A stretch of DNA of 64,000 nucleotides. It comes from Onchocerca volvulus. Its lineage: Eukaryota; Nematoda; Chromadorea; Rhabditida; Onchocercidae. The position numbers and the translations under genes were made by a program. The notes beneath the pieces were generated by a model. It was not told where the DNA came from and did not search any database. It was given only the letters and a program-made list of their open reading frames with translations. The stretch spans positions 11,014,621 through 11,078,620 of the forward strand of contig HG738137.1 of the NCBI GenBank assembly GCA_000499405.2, written 5' to 3'. This document shows positions 14,332 through 27,005 of this stretch, piece by piece (positions within the stretch are counted from its first letter, which is position 1; every line of letters begins with the position of its first letter).

Positions 14332-17300
14332 TCACGATGAATTTAACATTGAATTGATTATTTCCCTAATTTGTGTTGTACTACACTCCTCATTCAGTGC
14401 TAGTCTCCGTAATTCCGCCATACGTTCTTTTCGTGTTTTTCCTGCATCAAGACGTTGTGAAGCAGCAAACGCGGCTCGAATAACCTGAAAAATTAATTTT
14501 TAAATAATATTCTCTTCAAATAGAACCTACTATTGCTTTCACCAAAAATGAAACTGTATTATAAAATCAAAAAAATTTCAAATACTTCTTTCCTAAGTCC
14601 AGAAATTTTTGCAGCAAAGAATCCATAAGATTTTGGACACATTCCATCAGCTAGCGTATATAGAAAAGTAACATTTTCCATCGTTGGATCTTCGGCATTT
14701 TCATTTTCAACAATGCAAGCCTGAAAAAATGTCCAAATTTCTGCGGAAAATCCTAGAAAGATATTGCTATTAAAAATATATATAAAGAAATATTTGGCAG
14801 AATGAGGTAATATATATTAAACTACGATGAAAAATGAAATAACATGTCACTACCCACTTGTAAGATTTTTCCAGCAGAATTATTTCTTTTAGCAGCATTA
14901 AATAAAATTAACGAAATGATCTAAAATTTTAAGATAAATTCATTGAAATGGAACTAAAATTATGACAAGATATTCACAGTGATATTTTATAATAGTTAAA
15001 CAATATGACAGCTGCATTCCTGACAAGTTTAGATATCAGTATTTTTTTCAGCAGAATAATATTTGTGAATTATGATGACATACAGTAAGATTAAAAAGAA
15101 GACTTATTACAATGAGTATCTTACCAAAAATAATAGTTATGAAAATTTATTTAACTTAAAATTTCAATGGCATTAACACTGCAATATTTTGCAATAAGAA
15201 ACTAACCATATGTGCTGCTTTGATATTGCTAAAATTTTCCACTGCTTTACATAAACTATGATAATGGGTGGAAAAAAAAGTGCGACATTGGAGCCGAATT
15301 GCCACATCCAGCAGTACTGCGTATGCAATAGCGGTGCCGTCATAAGTGCTAAAATAATATTCACTTTCGATCCCATCTTGCAAAAATATTATTTTCTCTA
15401 AAAATCATAAAATTGTTTCTGTTATAAGCTACTTATAAAAATTCAAGAAAAAAAAACACGATTATCAATAAATTGGATCACAAACTCTTTCAGAAAAATT
15501 AAAATTCATGTTATAACTCGGCCAAACAAACGGAATATTCATACCTTTAAATTCATAAACAAACCTCGACTAGTAAGAATAAAACTGGATATAGATATTA
15601 TCTGTTATAAATATTACCATAGACATAAATAAATGAAGATGTAAATGTTACCTTGTCCCTCGTCCTAGTTCATCCATTATCACAAGGGAATGTCTGGTAG
15701 CATTTCGTAAAATTAAATTTGTTTCATACAATTCAACATAGAACGTAGATTGACCTAAAAGATAGCTTTGAAAATAAGATTTATAAATATATTCCGAAAT
15801 TTTATAAAGTATAATATAAACTGACCTGCAATAATTCGATCACCTGCACCCATCCTTGTAAAGATTCGATCAACCGGTGACAATTTCATTTCACTCGCAG
15901 GAACAAAGCTACCCTGTAATGTAATAAAACAGCATTTTTCAAGTTAAGAAAGATTTGAAAAACTAAACTATACATAATAATGGAGATCCAATTTAACTTA
16001 ATCTAAATTAAAAATTCACATAAAATAATGATCGAAACTAAAATGGAAACATTTCTATAAATCTTCAGATCTAATCTTGCGGAAATTTTGTAAAAGCTAA
16101 AAATTTTTAGATATAAAACAATACATATAAAAAATGTAAAAGGATTTAACAGAAAATATCTGAATAGGATCATTTGATTTTTTAGTTAAGAAGATCAGTT
16201 CTTTTTTATTAAAAATCTATCTCTTCCTAGCAGGTAATGCGATAATACTTTAGTGTCAAAAAAAAATAAATCAAATCTGCAACATTCACTTGGACATCTA
16301 GATAATGCAGCAACTGTGTGAGCTATTTAGATTTAGATCACATAAATGCCATATCAATTGATATAAAATATAAAGTAACTGAATCACCGGAGCAATCCTT
16401 CATTTTTCTGCAGCCAATAGAAAGAACTCACTATTTGAGCAAGCACAATTAGCACACCAACTTGACGCATTAAAGTTGATTTTCCACCCATATTTGGACC
16501 TGTCAGCAGAATTGTTGATGGCTCATTTCCTCCCAGTAAAACACTGTTTGGTATATATGTGAAACTGCTACTTGAAGCAGCTATTGCAGCAAGCGATGGA
16601 TGATATCCAGATTTGATCTCTAAGACGGGCTATAAGTATAATCAATGATTAAAGTAATCAAACTAGCTTAAAGCTTCTTTATAATGATTATGGCTTCATG
16701 ACTATTTATTATAAAACTGATTTTATAAACAAACAACAGACCAATGATTTAACTTCATTTTTAAATACCATTCCATAAGCTAATAGAAATCCAGATTTTG
16801 ATTATTCACCAATATCATAAATATTATAATAAATAAATTTCCAATAATTATTCATAAATAAATAAATTATACCCGCTTGCTATCGTAAATAAACTGTGGA
16901 CGGCACATATTTAGACCGCAGTTTTGACTATAAAGAGTTAGAGAAAGAAGCACATCAAATGTAGCCATACGCTCAATAACCATTGTCCATTTGATAGATC
17001 TTAAAATATACCACATCGATTTAACTGATTTCTACTATTTCAGTATAAATGTTCAGCTTTCTCGAACTTAATTTTCTAGAATAATAAACTTTGACGGTTA
17101 ATTATATTCCAACAATCGATATTTCAAAGTTAAATAAATTAATGGAATTTCAGATTAGCTTTGAAGATTTATTATGACACAGTTTGCGAAAATATCATGC
17201 AAAACAAAATGTTATTGCGCTTATTAACTTCAGGTTATAAATGCTTAAGATGATTATCATCATGATTAGTAGGGATGAATAACATCGAAATGCGCGTTAT

Positions 17301-20300
17301 ACCTACAAGAGTCTCCAACGAACATCTCTAAAGTTGTTGCACAGTTTTGATTCAAATTCATATACATTCGATTTTCAATACTAATTAATCTAATAATGAC
17401 TTAAATACAATAAAACAACACTGGTCTATTTGAATCATAATTTTGAATTTTCAATTTCAACTAATAAACATAGTAGCAATTTAATGGATCACTAACGGAT
17501 ATCCACTTAATGGAATTTTAACTATAATAAAACACAGCGATAAAATATGTACATATTTTATATTTATTATTTTTAATATTCTAAAAGAATGCTGTTTTTC
17601 TTGTTTTAAAAAAAAAGAAGTATTATTCATTCGAAAACTTTACTAACCTGTCACCGAAATCAGCAAATACGCGCCGCATAATATCATGCCGTATGATATC
17701 AAGCTGATTTTCAGCTTCGTCTAGATCTTTAACTAATTTGACCAGTTCATCCGTTACCATTCGTTTATAGCCCTATTTTACAAATCAATACCAAATAAAT
17801 ATGGAAATGTACAAAAAAAAAAAAAAAAACAAAGTAAATAGAGAACTTAATTAATATATCTAACCTTTCGAGAGGATTTAAGCTCGAATTCATGGCCCAA
17901 ATTCTCAGCGATCTTTTCTGGTATTTCAAGTTGATAACGAGAACGTCCACTTCCAAAGAAATTGATGTTCTAGAAGCAATTTTTAAATATTGAAAATGGT
18001 AATAAAATTAAAACAAATGCACCTGAAATCTTTAAATATGACCGTTTACATAAAGTTTCTGATGATTCATTTTCGCAAAAAATATAAAAAATCTACTGAA
18101 GAATGGAGCTGTTTTCTGATGACATTCAGATATAAATCCAATTCATGGGTGCATTCCTTTACATTATAAATCGCATCATCGTATTCCTTAATTACACCTT
18201 TTTCTGGCACAATAATACCTTCTTCTTGTGCTTTATCACAATTGAATGCATTCTGCAACTATCATATTCAGTCTGCGATGATAAAATCATTCCATTTTCA
18301 TTTATTTTTCAATTCCTGATACATTTTACGGCATAAGCAATGCCGATTAACGATAGAATGTGCTAAAAAATTTTAAATTATAAGCTTAAGAGGTTAAATA
18401 AATACTGTCTACAGTAATTCAAGAATTTCGATATCTTAAATCCTTTCCATATTTATGAAAAAATGAGATTAGATTGAATTTAACAAAGAATGGAGTTTAA
18501 CAGGTCCAGCAGGCTCAATCACCCATAGCGAAAGTACTTCGATTCCGAACATCACAGTGAAAAACAAAGTGAGCTAGGAAATAGCCGGACTGTTATTTCG
18601 CTACTGTTTAAATAATAGATGACCAAATAAATTTTACTATAATAACTATGAGAGTAGAATAAATAATAAAAAAACAGTGAAGATTTGGTGAATCTTTTAC
18701 ATAGTTCCGAGGAAAACAGGAAATGCGTTTAAAACATTTAAGTTAGAACATAAAAGAATAGAGAAATATAAAAAAAAAATTGCAAATCGATTTTAGAATT
18801 TATATAGCTTACTTTAAAATGCTCAAGATCGTTTGCGATGTCAGGAAATCGATATCCAAAGCATCGTTCTAACAAAGAGGGGCTATAACAAATTGGTTTA
18901 ACAAAAAGGTTTAACTAAAATATCATCACTGAATATTTAAATTAAATAGAAAATATATCAATTCTGCTTCCAACAAATTAGAAAATATATCAACTTTTAC
19001 TTTCATTATTAATTAGTTTTATTATAGTGAAGATGAGCAATAGTTTCGAAATCACATTCATAGTTAATTTCGAAATTATTGCTAAAAATTATTAATGAAA
19101 GCAAAGACTGGTATATTTTCTAACCAAAAAAAAAAAAAAAAAAAAAAAAAAGGAAGAGTATAATTACCTCATTTCTAAACAATGTGGCAACTCTTCATAG
19201 ATTTTGAAACTAAATTCCAAAACAAAATTTTCTCGAAAAACTTTTCACTGATTCAACGTAGTTTTTATATCAACAGTGTTTTAGCAAAATTTTTCTCATT
19301 TGTAACCTAAATTTTGTAAAACAATGGATTAATGAGATAAAGAAAACAATCAGATTACATACACTGTTTTCTGATTCTCGGCGAAATTCTTCATAAATTC
19401 TAAACGGAGATTGTGAACACGCTCAAAACCTTCCAAAGCCTGAACCAAATCCCGAATTTTTCGTTTATTATAACGCATAGTTTCGAACATCTGTGCTCGG
19501 CTATCAGGATGCTCTTCTGCTCGGTATTTCAGTCCTAATGTATGGATTCTAAAAAAAACTACTTTCCAACAGAGTAAAATTTTGAATTTTATTACATGAC
19601 AGAGAGTGGAGCTCACTTCTGAACTAAGCGCTCCAAGTCAGGTACTTTTCGTAATCGTTCCATAGCTTTACCAATAAATCCATTCAACCTTGCTTCAGAA
19701 AGCCATTCAATTGCATCCTGCCGTGAATTCAAAATCTCACGATCGCAAACAGGAGCGCAAACCCATTGTCGAAGAAGACGTTTACCTGAAACTCAATCAC
19801 TCCACTCATTCTGGATAATATACTTAGGTTTGCGTGACCCAGCTAAAACGTATTTGCCCAACACAGAACTTTGCTCTTTGATTTCTACATCTATACCTAC
19901 AATCACTGACATACTAGTTTTCAAAAATATATTCTAAATGATATTCACATTCTACTTAAAGTAAAGTGCTATTTACTAAGACTTACGCCAAGCTGGTAAA
20001 CTAGAAATCTGCTGTTCTTTAATGAAAAAATATGCTTTAAATACTGTATACAACTGTATGAAAGTTTTTAAGCATAGACCTATGGGTGATTGTATAACAG
20101 GTATTAGAAGTCAATTTCGAAACCGCTCGTAAAAATGATGAATCGCAGATAAAAAAAGGATACTATTAAGCTTTTGAAAGTCAAAAGATGAATAGAGCTT
20201 CCAATTAAGGAATTTTTTGGACTATTCTAAAAATTTCGGTAAAGTATACCTGCCGGAGTAGCACACTTGTTAATAATATTATAAAGCGTATATTTTGCAG

Positions 20301-23300
20301 TGATTGGGTCACGTGGTGCAAATTTCTTCATAGAACCAATAGGTGGTATGATATTCAGATGCTTCAAAGCAAGATTATCCAAGATAAGACGGCGTCCACT
20401 CCAGTACTGTTCACCAACTTCCGATTCATCCTTAACAGAAGTAGGATTCAAACATATCAAATGATTACAACGATCATTTAACAAGTACAAAAAGATTTAA
20501 AAAAGGCCAAAATTAGAAATGAAAAAAGATCAAAACTATACAGTGATAAACATATAGTATAACGAGACGGAAAGAAAACATGAATTCACCTTATCTTGGG
20601 AAGGAGATTCCGTTAGATTCATAGGTCTGTAAAGCTCAAATCTTCGCATTGAAATCATATCAACATCAATTAGGCATCTTCTTAAATACCTGAAATTCGA
20701 GAAATACCTTCAATAGGTAAATCTGAATGTTTTACAAGAAGTAATACATTGAGAAGTGGGGAAGAAACAAATTTCAATGACTTCGTTGATTGTAAAATGA
20801 AATCAAACATTGGGTGAACAAACCAAATAATAGCTCCTAAAGCTGAAATACATGCATCGTACATAGGTTTACACTTTAGGGCAAGGCTGTCTCTATCGAT
20901 CATATCGAGTAAGACAACAGGCCATTTATCATACAATTCGCCGAAATATTTGTCGCTTGCCAGCTGCAACAAATTTTTAAATTTGTTAATTCATCCACTG
21001 TTACATGAATAATTTAAGCAAAAGCCATTATAAAAATTATAGCAACAATCTATATCACAATTTGCTTTTGTCAAATTATTTTGAAATAAAAGTGTTGTTT
21101 TCGAAAAACAAACAATGGATTAAGAAAAAATAACGTAGAAAAAGTGGGAAAGTTGACATATTTAAAAGAATTTAAATTTAGATTTTAGAAATCCTATACA
21201 CTTAATTCGTACCAGCTTTAACGTATTTTCGGATGTTAAAAATTCTTTCTTTGGAACTAATGCTTCTCTTGGCACCGCACTCACAGTACTATTATATACG
21301 GTCATTGTCGTAGCTGAAACTCGTCCGCGCTCATATAAAATCTGTAAAAATCTTAATAAAAAATTTGCAGAAAAAAAAATCGAATTAAAAAATAATTATT
21401 CATTTTGGCCAGTTATGCGACAAACCTGAGCCGGTTGATAATGCGAGAATAATGTCCTTAGAGCAGAACGACTACCGCTGTCAGAGAGGCGGCTAACCTG
21501 AAATGATTTTTTAAATAAAAGATGAAAAGTGAGACGTCAAAAAGATGTCAATTTTAAAATACTCATACTTTTTAAAAAACTTCTGGAATATTTTCAATAA
21601 GATCTTTTTTAAAAAAGAAAAAAAAAACATACATAGAATCGACCGACGGTTGTATCGATGAAACAGACACCATATTCTACACTTTCTGCACCCTAAAAAT
21701 AAACAAATTTATGCTATCTCTGTACCCTAAAAATAAACAAATTTATGCTATCTAATATATAATTAATCAAAATAAAAAATCAATCTGCTATATGCTAAAT
21801 CTATAACCACTGCTCACAACGCTGTCGAAATTAACGTACCCTTTCAGCTATAGCGTACAAGTAACGTGCTGTTGTGTCCATCATATCTGCAGTATTTTGT
21901 TCATCATTTCCATCAAGTACTCCGTATGTTCGAGTACCTGGGGTAGTAATATTGCACACTTCCCTGAAATATTTTATATTTAGATGAAAAAAAAGTATAC
22001 GCATAAAAATACTAGATTTGCTAGAGAAAATTACATCAATTTCTTCACGAATGAAACTTCTACTAGGAAGCTATATAAAAAACTTGACAATTTCAAATTT
22101 AAAGTGTGTATTTTATGATTGAAATTAAATGATTCCAACCAATGAAAATCAAAATAAATCAATGTTTTTAATATTAAGCATCACTATTTTTTTTTTTGAC
22201 AAACCAGTTATATCCGCATATCCGTATACAGCAGACAGTTCCAGTGAAATATTAAGTTGAAAATTACGAAATTCTGTCGAAACACTTTAATTTTTACCGC
22301 ACCTTCTTACAACTTTGTTATTAGCTTTCTCGATTTTATTCCGATTTTCTAACTGCGCCGGCGTTTCGGTTTGCTCCACACGAGCAACTTTATAACCTCG
22401 ATTAACCAATTGATCGGCAAAACGGCCGTAAGCTACTTCTGGAAATCCACAATGCGCAAAATTACCCTAAAGAAACCCAACTTTTGAAATTCGCTGGAAC
22501 ATTTCAAAAGCTTAATCTTTATTAAAAACGACTTAAAAAAAAAGTCTTTGTCAAAATAAATTTAATTTAACTAACCCTCATGTAACTGAGGTTCAAATTT
22601 TCAACGCCAATTACAGCGTCCATATGATACATTTCGTAAAATTTTCCAACTTTAAAAAACAATACTGTATCAAAGTAGGCCGATTTAGCCGCCCACCATT
22701 GCCGATGTCCTATAAAGTATTTCGAAAATTATGATTTTATGACAGTATTATCCTTAATAAATAAGAAATTTGGTCTATATCTAAATCTATCTATCATTAT
22801 TATTTCATTGGTCTCTTAAAATTGCAAATTTTATTGGCTCAAATTTTATATTCCATCGAAATCATAATGTCGTACCAGGCGTCTGTTTTTTTATGAATGC
22901 TTCTGGCACATACAAAGTACGCGGACAATAATCTGGATGACTACGTAAACGTCCATCTGCATCGCGAATGTTGTCTGGCTTAAGAAAGTCGAAGTTTAAA
23001 TGAGGAAACTGCACAGATTCAATGTCGGACTCAACTGCGGCTGAGCTTTCATCTTCTGTCTTGCTATCAGCTGAACGGCTTATTTTTGATGATGCCACAG
23101 ATAAATCCTAGATCCACAGCAATTAATTAAAAATTTAATTGCAATTAATGTCCTTTAAATTTCTGAGTGTCTTAAACTAACTGTCCACTAACTGCTCAAT
23201 TTTTGAAAATGAATAACTGAAAACAAGTAATATAAGCAATTCAGAATGCATATAATCAGATTCTAAGCGCTTACAAAAATTTTCAAACATTTAAATCATC

Positions 23301-25238
23301 GAATATTTGACTTTAAGTGATGAAAGAATTGGAAGGATTTTTCATTCAAACCATTTAGTGCTTTGGTCAGAATCCACAGAAATAAATCCACGAAATTTGG
23401 TAATTAAATGATAAAATACGCTGAATGATTTGATACATACTTGTTCTGTAGCGCGGAATGAATTGATAAATGATATAGTCATCTCACTCACATCAGGCTC
23501 TGAAGGTGTGGACTCGTTTTTTGATGAAGTCTTCGAAGAAAGATGTTTAGGATCAGGTGACTTCTATAAGACAATATATTATTGTTTTCGAATTAAATTT
23601 GACTCTAGTGAGTAAAACATATATTAAACTAGGCTGAACCTATATAACCAAGATAAATTTCAGTAAATCGTTAACATAAAGTTGATTTTATATTAAAGAT
23701 TTACTAAAGTATCTCAAATCTAAAGTTTCGAGATCTAGTGCGTTTCTAACTTAAATTTATTTTCTATATATTCAATATTGACTTCATTCCTCAAAATTTC
23801 AATTGTCGTAAGAGATCAACTCATTAAACGACCAAATTTTACAAACCAATTGGGAGAGCACATCGCTTTTTACTGATTTATATTTTGGGCTTTGCTTCAT
23901 ATTTTCCTCACTTTTTTTCACATCCATCATTTCATTCTCATCTTCTGAATCTGATGAAACCACTACGCGACGACGTTTCGTGCATAATTTTTTTACTGAT
24001 GGTAGTTTTTCATTTGGTGATCGTTTTATATGCGGACCTTAACAAATGAATTCAATATTAATTGGATTTTTTCTTTAAAATTTCATAATAATGGGGAGGA
24101 AAATTATTATTTGAAAAAGATTTCCTTAAATCTCCAAAAAATTAATTTTTCAATGTGATTTGCCAAGTTCAATCTTTTTTTGAGCAAAATGTATATGAAT
24201 CTCTTTAAAATCGAATTACAAGAAAATGTTAGCAGATAAATGATTAATTTCAAAACATTTTTCACAATACTATCAATGGGCAACTATCTTGCATCTCAAG
24301 ATAAATATGAATCATATAATCTGAAAAATCTCGTATTTTTTTGCAGAATCTGCGCGAAGGGCTCTTTCTGCATTCTTATAAGTGACACTGGATTATGCGA
24401 AAATCTGCAGTGAAAGCGAATTTGTCATATCCTAATGTTTATATCGTTAAAATCCATTTCTTCAAACGAAGTTTAATTTGCTGATGTCTTTCATAAAGTA
24501 ATTAAAATTATATTTAAAGTAAAGCACTTTTAATGGTTTCTTCTTCCATTTGGATATCATTCTCCACATTAACATCCTTCTGCAATTTCGAAATCTCGGA
24601 AGGAGTAGTGTGCTTCAGCATGCTAGTCTGAAAAGATTTTTTAATTTTTAGAAATTCAGAGTTAAAGCACTGAAATATACTACGGCTAAAATTTATTTGG
24701 AAAATATATGACTGATAGAATATAACTTAATTTTTCGTTTTTTCCAGAAAATATGGGACGAGAAATGATTTGAGTCAATTTTGATAGCTTATTCTGTTTC
24801 ATATTCTCATTACTAATTAAATCCTTAATTACTGACTCCACTTTCAAATATTAAAATCGAAATTAAAAATCAATAAAGTATTTGCTTCTCATTTTTCTCA
24901 TTCTTCTTCCAGTTCTCTCTTATTTCTTTTTTTATTCTAGTTGATCTCTAAAAGGTGGGAACAGAATTGAGCTCTCGGAAAGGCGGGATAACTTTCGGAA
25001 TCTAGAAAAAGTGAGAATAAGTAGAAGTAGAGCAGACTAAGTTGTGAATCGATATTAAGTTCTTGGGATGTTTTTCACTTATTCAGTTGAAGTTTATTTA
25101 TTTAATTCATTTCCGTTTTAATGGAATTTGATTTTTGCAAACCGTTTGATTTCCGATAGATTCACTTTGCGATGTATTTTTTGGATTCGGACTTCTGGTG
25201 AAAAATGAAAGTAGAGATGCTTGTTTTTTCATAGACAT
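14332..25238 (-). CDS. msh-6: MSH6 DNA mismatch repair ATPase
   Basis: With MSH2 forms MutS-alpha, which recognises base mismatches and small loops in the nucleus. Twenty-eight exons join with every phase intact, 3,645 bases, 1,214 residues, near the usual nematode length: 25238-25143, 24627-24528, 24037-23847, 23563-23441, 23107-22876, 22709-22576, 22466-22303, 21963-21840, 21692-21633, 21497-21426, 21341-21213, 20963-20824, 20689-20590, 20430-20250, 19785-19617, 19548-19363, 19209-19168, 18882-18813, 18252-18097, 17969-17865, 17772-17648, 16999-16873, 16629-16432, 15913-15826, 15754-15652, 15348-15207, 14720-14586, 14484-14332. Residues 6-13 (QASLLSFF) are a PCNA-binding PIP box. The mismatch-contact motif is F271-Y-E273 ([11 protein letters not shown]). 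Walker A is GPNMGGKST (986-994); Walker B is [12 protein letters not shown] (DE 1065-1066), followed by [12 protein letters not shown] and STHYHSL. There is no PWWP domain. An acceptor (TTCAG) sits three bases before the ATG, fitting trans-splicing. Confidence 0.97.
19126..19151. repeat. A26 homopolymer (T-rich on the transcript strand)
   Basis: Run of 26 A between msh-6 exons 19209-19168 and 18882-18813, close to the donor of the 42-base exon. On the transcribed strand it is a U-tract. Length is prone to assembly and replication error. Confidence 0.9.
21690..21753. repeat. 30-bp tandem duplication spanning an msh-6 3' splice site
   Basis: Identical 30-base units at 21690-21719 and 21724-21753 (period 34). 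The left unit contains the acceptor AG of msh-6 exon 21692-21633 together with its U-rich tract; the right unit is an exact second copy of that acceptor in the intron. Confidence 0.95.
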
Positions 25239-25241
25239 TTT

Positions 25242-25251
25242 CTGAATTAAT
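25242..25251 (-). promoter_or_regulatory. candidate spliced-leader acceptor for msh-6
   Basis: ATTAATTCAG on the minus strand ends three bases before the msh-6 ATG at 25238; a second TTTCAG lies just upstream. No 5' exon is visible, so trans-splicing is the likely use. Inference from position and consensus only. Confidence 0.45.
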
Positions 25252-26293
25252 TCTGAAATGCTGATCATAATGATTATGAGCTTTTTCGAATTTCCATAAG
25301 CTTCATTTTTAAAAAAATTTTTGAAAACATTTTTCTATCTGTTGTGAGCTTTAATGTGGACGCTGTTACTAAAAAGAGATATTCATGGATAATTATCTAA
25401 TAGATTAATATTATTTCTAATAACTTATCTAACAGATTAGTATTAATTCTAATAACTAATAAACTTCAGCCATTATCATAAAATTTGATTTTACGGAATT
25501 CGTTTTAACGATAAATTTCGAAGTTTTTACTCAATAGAAACTACAAGTATTCAATAACAGAAAAGAATGAAAAGTATTCGTATACAATAAATTACAACAA
25601 AAAAAAAAAAAGAACGAAAGCTAGCGAAAACAATGTAAGTTTAATTCATACTAAAAGTTTTGAGAGATCCCTTGCATATTGTTTTACTAACATTTACCTG
25701 ACGATACCTGATCGATATCGGAAAGAATGATGAGATGTGCTATCACATTTTAGTCATCAAAAAGTCCACAGAAAACAAAAATATAGACAAATCTAACCGA
25801 TTAATGGTATAACCCAAACATTGCATAAAATTCTCGGGAATTTTTAGTTTCGGAAATTTTTAATTCTCGAATTACATTCAAATAGCAACTTTCGATTTTC
25901 CAAAAAAAGTTGTCGCTAATGAAGGTATGTTTTATTAATGATAACTTAACAATAATAGTGAATGAATAATTAATGTAAAACTTTTAATTCTTAAATTATC
26001 AATGAGACAATATTTTGTGACAAACTCAATAGCTGCAAGTATATTGAAGACCATATTATATATAAAACTAATTACACGTACGCTAATTACACGCGTCCGT
26101 ACGTCAAATTACGCAAAACTATACTCTCCGTAAAAACGTGTGAAGCGTGAAAATGAAACTTTAGTGCTGTATCATTGCGTTATTTTGAAATAGAATTGCG
26201 CAATTTGTCTTGAAACGATATCTTTGATTTCACGGAGAAGGTTTTTAGTATGAGGTATAGGGAGGGGAGGGCGGTTGTGTGTTTGATGTGGGT

Positions 26294-26318
26294 TCCGTGA
26301 GACTAGTAGTTTCACGGA
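26294..26318. repeat. inverted repeat TCCGTGA-11-TCACGGA
   Basis: TCCGTGA (26294-26300) and its exact reverse complement TCACGGA (26312-26318) separated by 11 bases; a third TCACGGA lies at 26230-26236. It could be a protein-binding palindrome in the divergent promoter or an RNA hairpin. Confidence 0.6.
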
Positions 26319-26582
26319 GCTGAGGAGTTCTTCACGTTTACGTACGCCTGGATGATTACGTGAACGCACAAATAATCTAATATGATTCACATATCTTCTG
26401 TCTTGCTCATTTAATTCTCAAATCCATGAGCTTCCTGTTCTTCGGTATCTACTTCTATTGTCAATGATATTATTTTAAAATTAGATTTAGAAGGCAATTT
26501 TGTTTGAAATTTTCTTGCCAGATCTAGAAAATCTCATTTTTGCTAGCCTCTTGGTAGCCAGATAGAATAACATTAATCTTCC

Positions 26583-26603
26583 GGAATGGTACGGCGCCAT
26601 TCC
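26583..26603. repeat. perfect 7-bp hairpin with 7-base loop
   Basis: GGAATGG and CCATTCC flank TACGGCG. It sits in the GC-richer part of the promoter region about 400 bases upstream of pqn-59. Function unknown. Confidence 0.55.
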
Positions 26604-26992
26604 CACTGCACTTTGGGTTGAATTGATTGTAGAATGCAGACTTGCATCATTAGAATAATTGGAATTTTCGCAAGATATGTATTATAGTTTTATCTGTCAT
26701 ATTGAATCCAAAGTTTCTACTGAATTCGAAAAGTTTTCGTTAAAACTCCTGTGATTTTTGGTGATTAGTAGCGACTATGCAAATATACATACTTTAATTT
26801 CCTTCTTTTCATATGTAATTGTATTTCAAATATACTATCGTTAGATTTTAACTCTTAAAATTTAGGTGAAATTTAAATCGAATGGGTGAAAAAAAAAATT
26901 TTTTTATTTGTGGATTATATATTTGCGGTATGTTTTAAAATATATGGATGATGTAAGATTATAAATTATTTCCGATTTGTTTCGAGTTGCTG

Positions 26993-27002
26993 AATTCCAC
27001 AG
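26993..27002 (+). promoter_or_regulatory. candidate spliced-leader acceptor for pqn-59
   Basis: AATTCCACAG ends three bases before the ATG at 27006. The spacing matches that seen at msh-6 and XPNPEP3. Inference from consensus and position. Confidence 0.35.
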
Positions 27003-27005
27003 AGA

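Larger units (their letters stand above)
25239..27005. promoter_or_regulatory. divergent promoter region of msh-6 and pqn-59
   Basis: About 1.8 kb between two divergent start codons with no convincing gene. It is AT rich except for a more GC-rich island at about 26060-26400 and another near 26580-26640. The island carries several inverted repeats of short motifs (TCACGGA, ACGTGAA). A 72-codon open frame on the minus strand (26390-26172) has no recognisable feature and overlaps these repeats, so it is not called as a gene. Confidence 0.6.

Noticed and set aside
26172..26390. 72-codon minus-strand frame in the msh-6/pqn-59 spacer
   Set aside because: No splice context or family resemblance; it overlaps the inverted-repeat cluster, whose GC content alone lengthens open frames.
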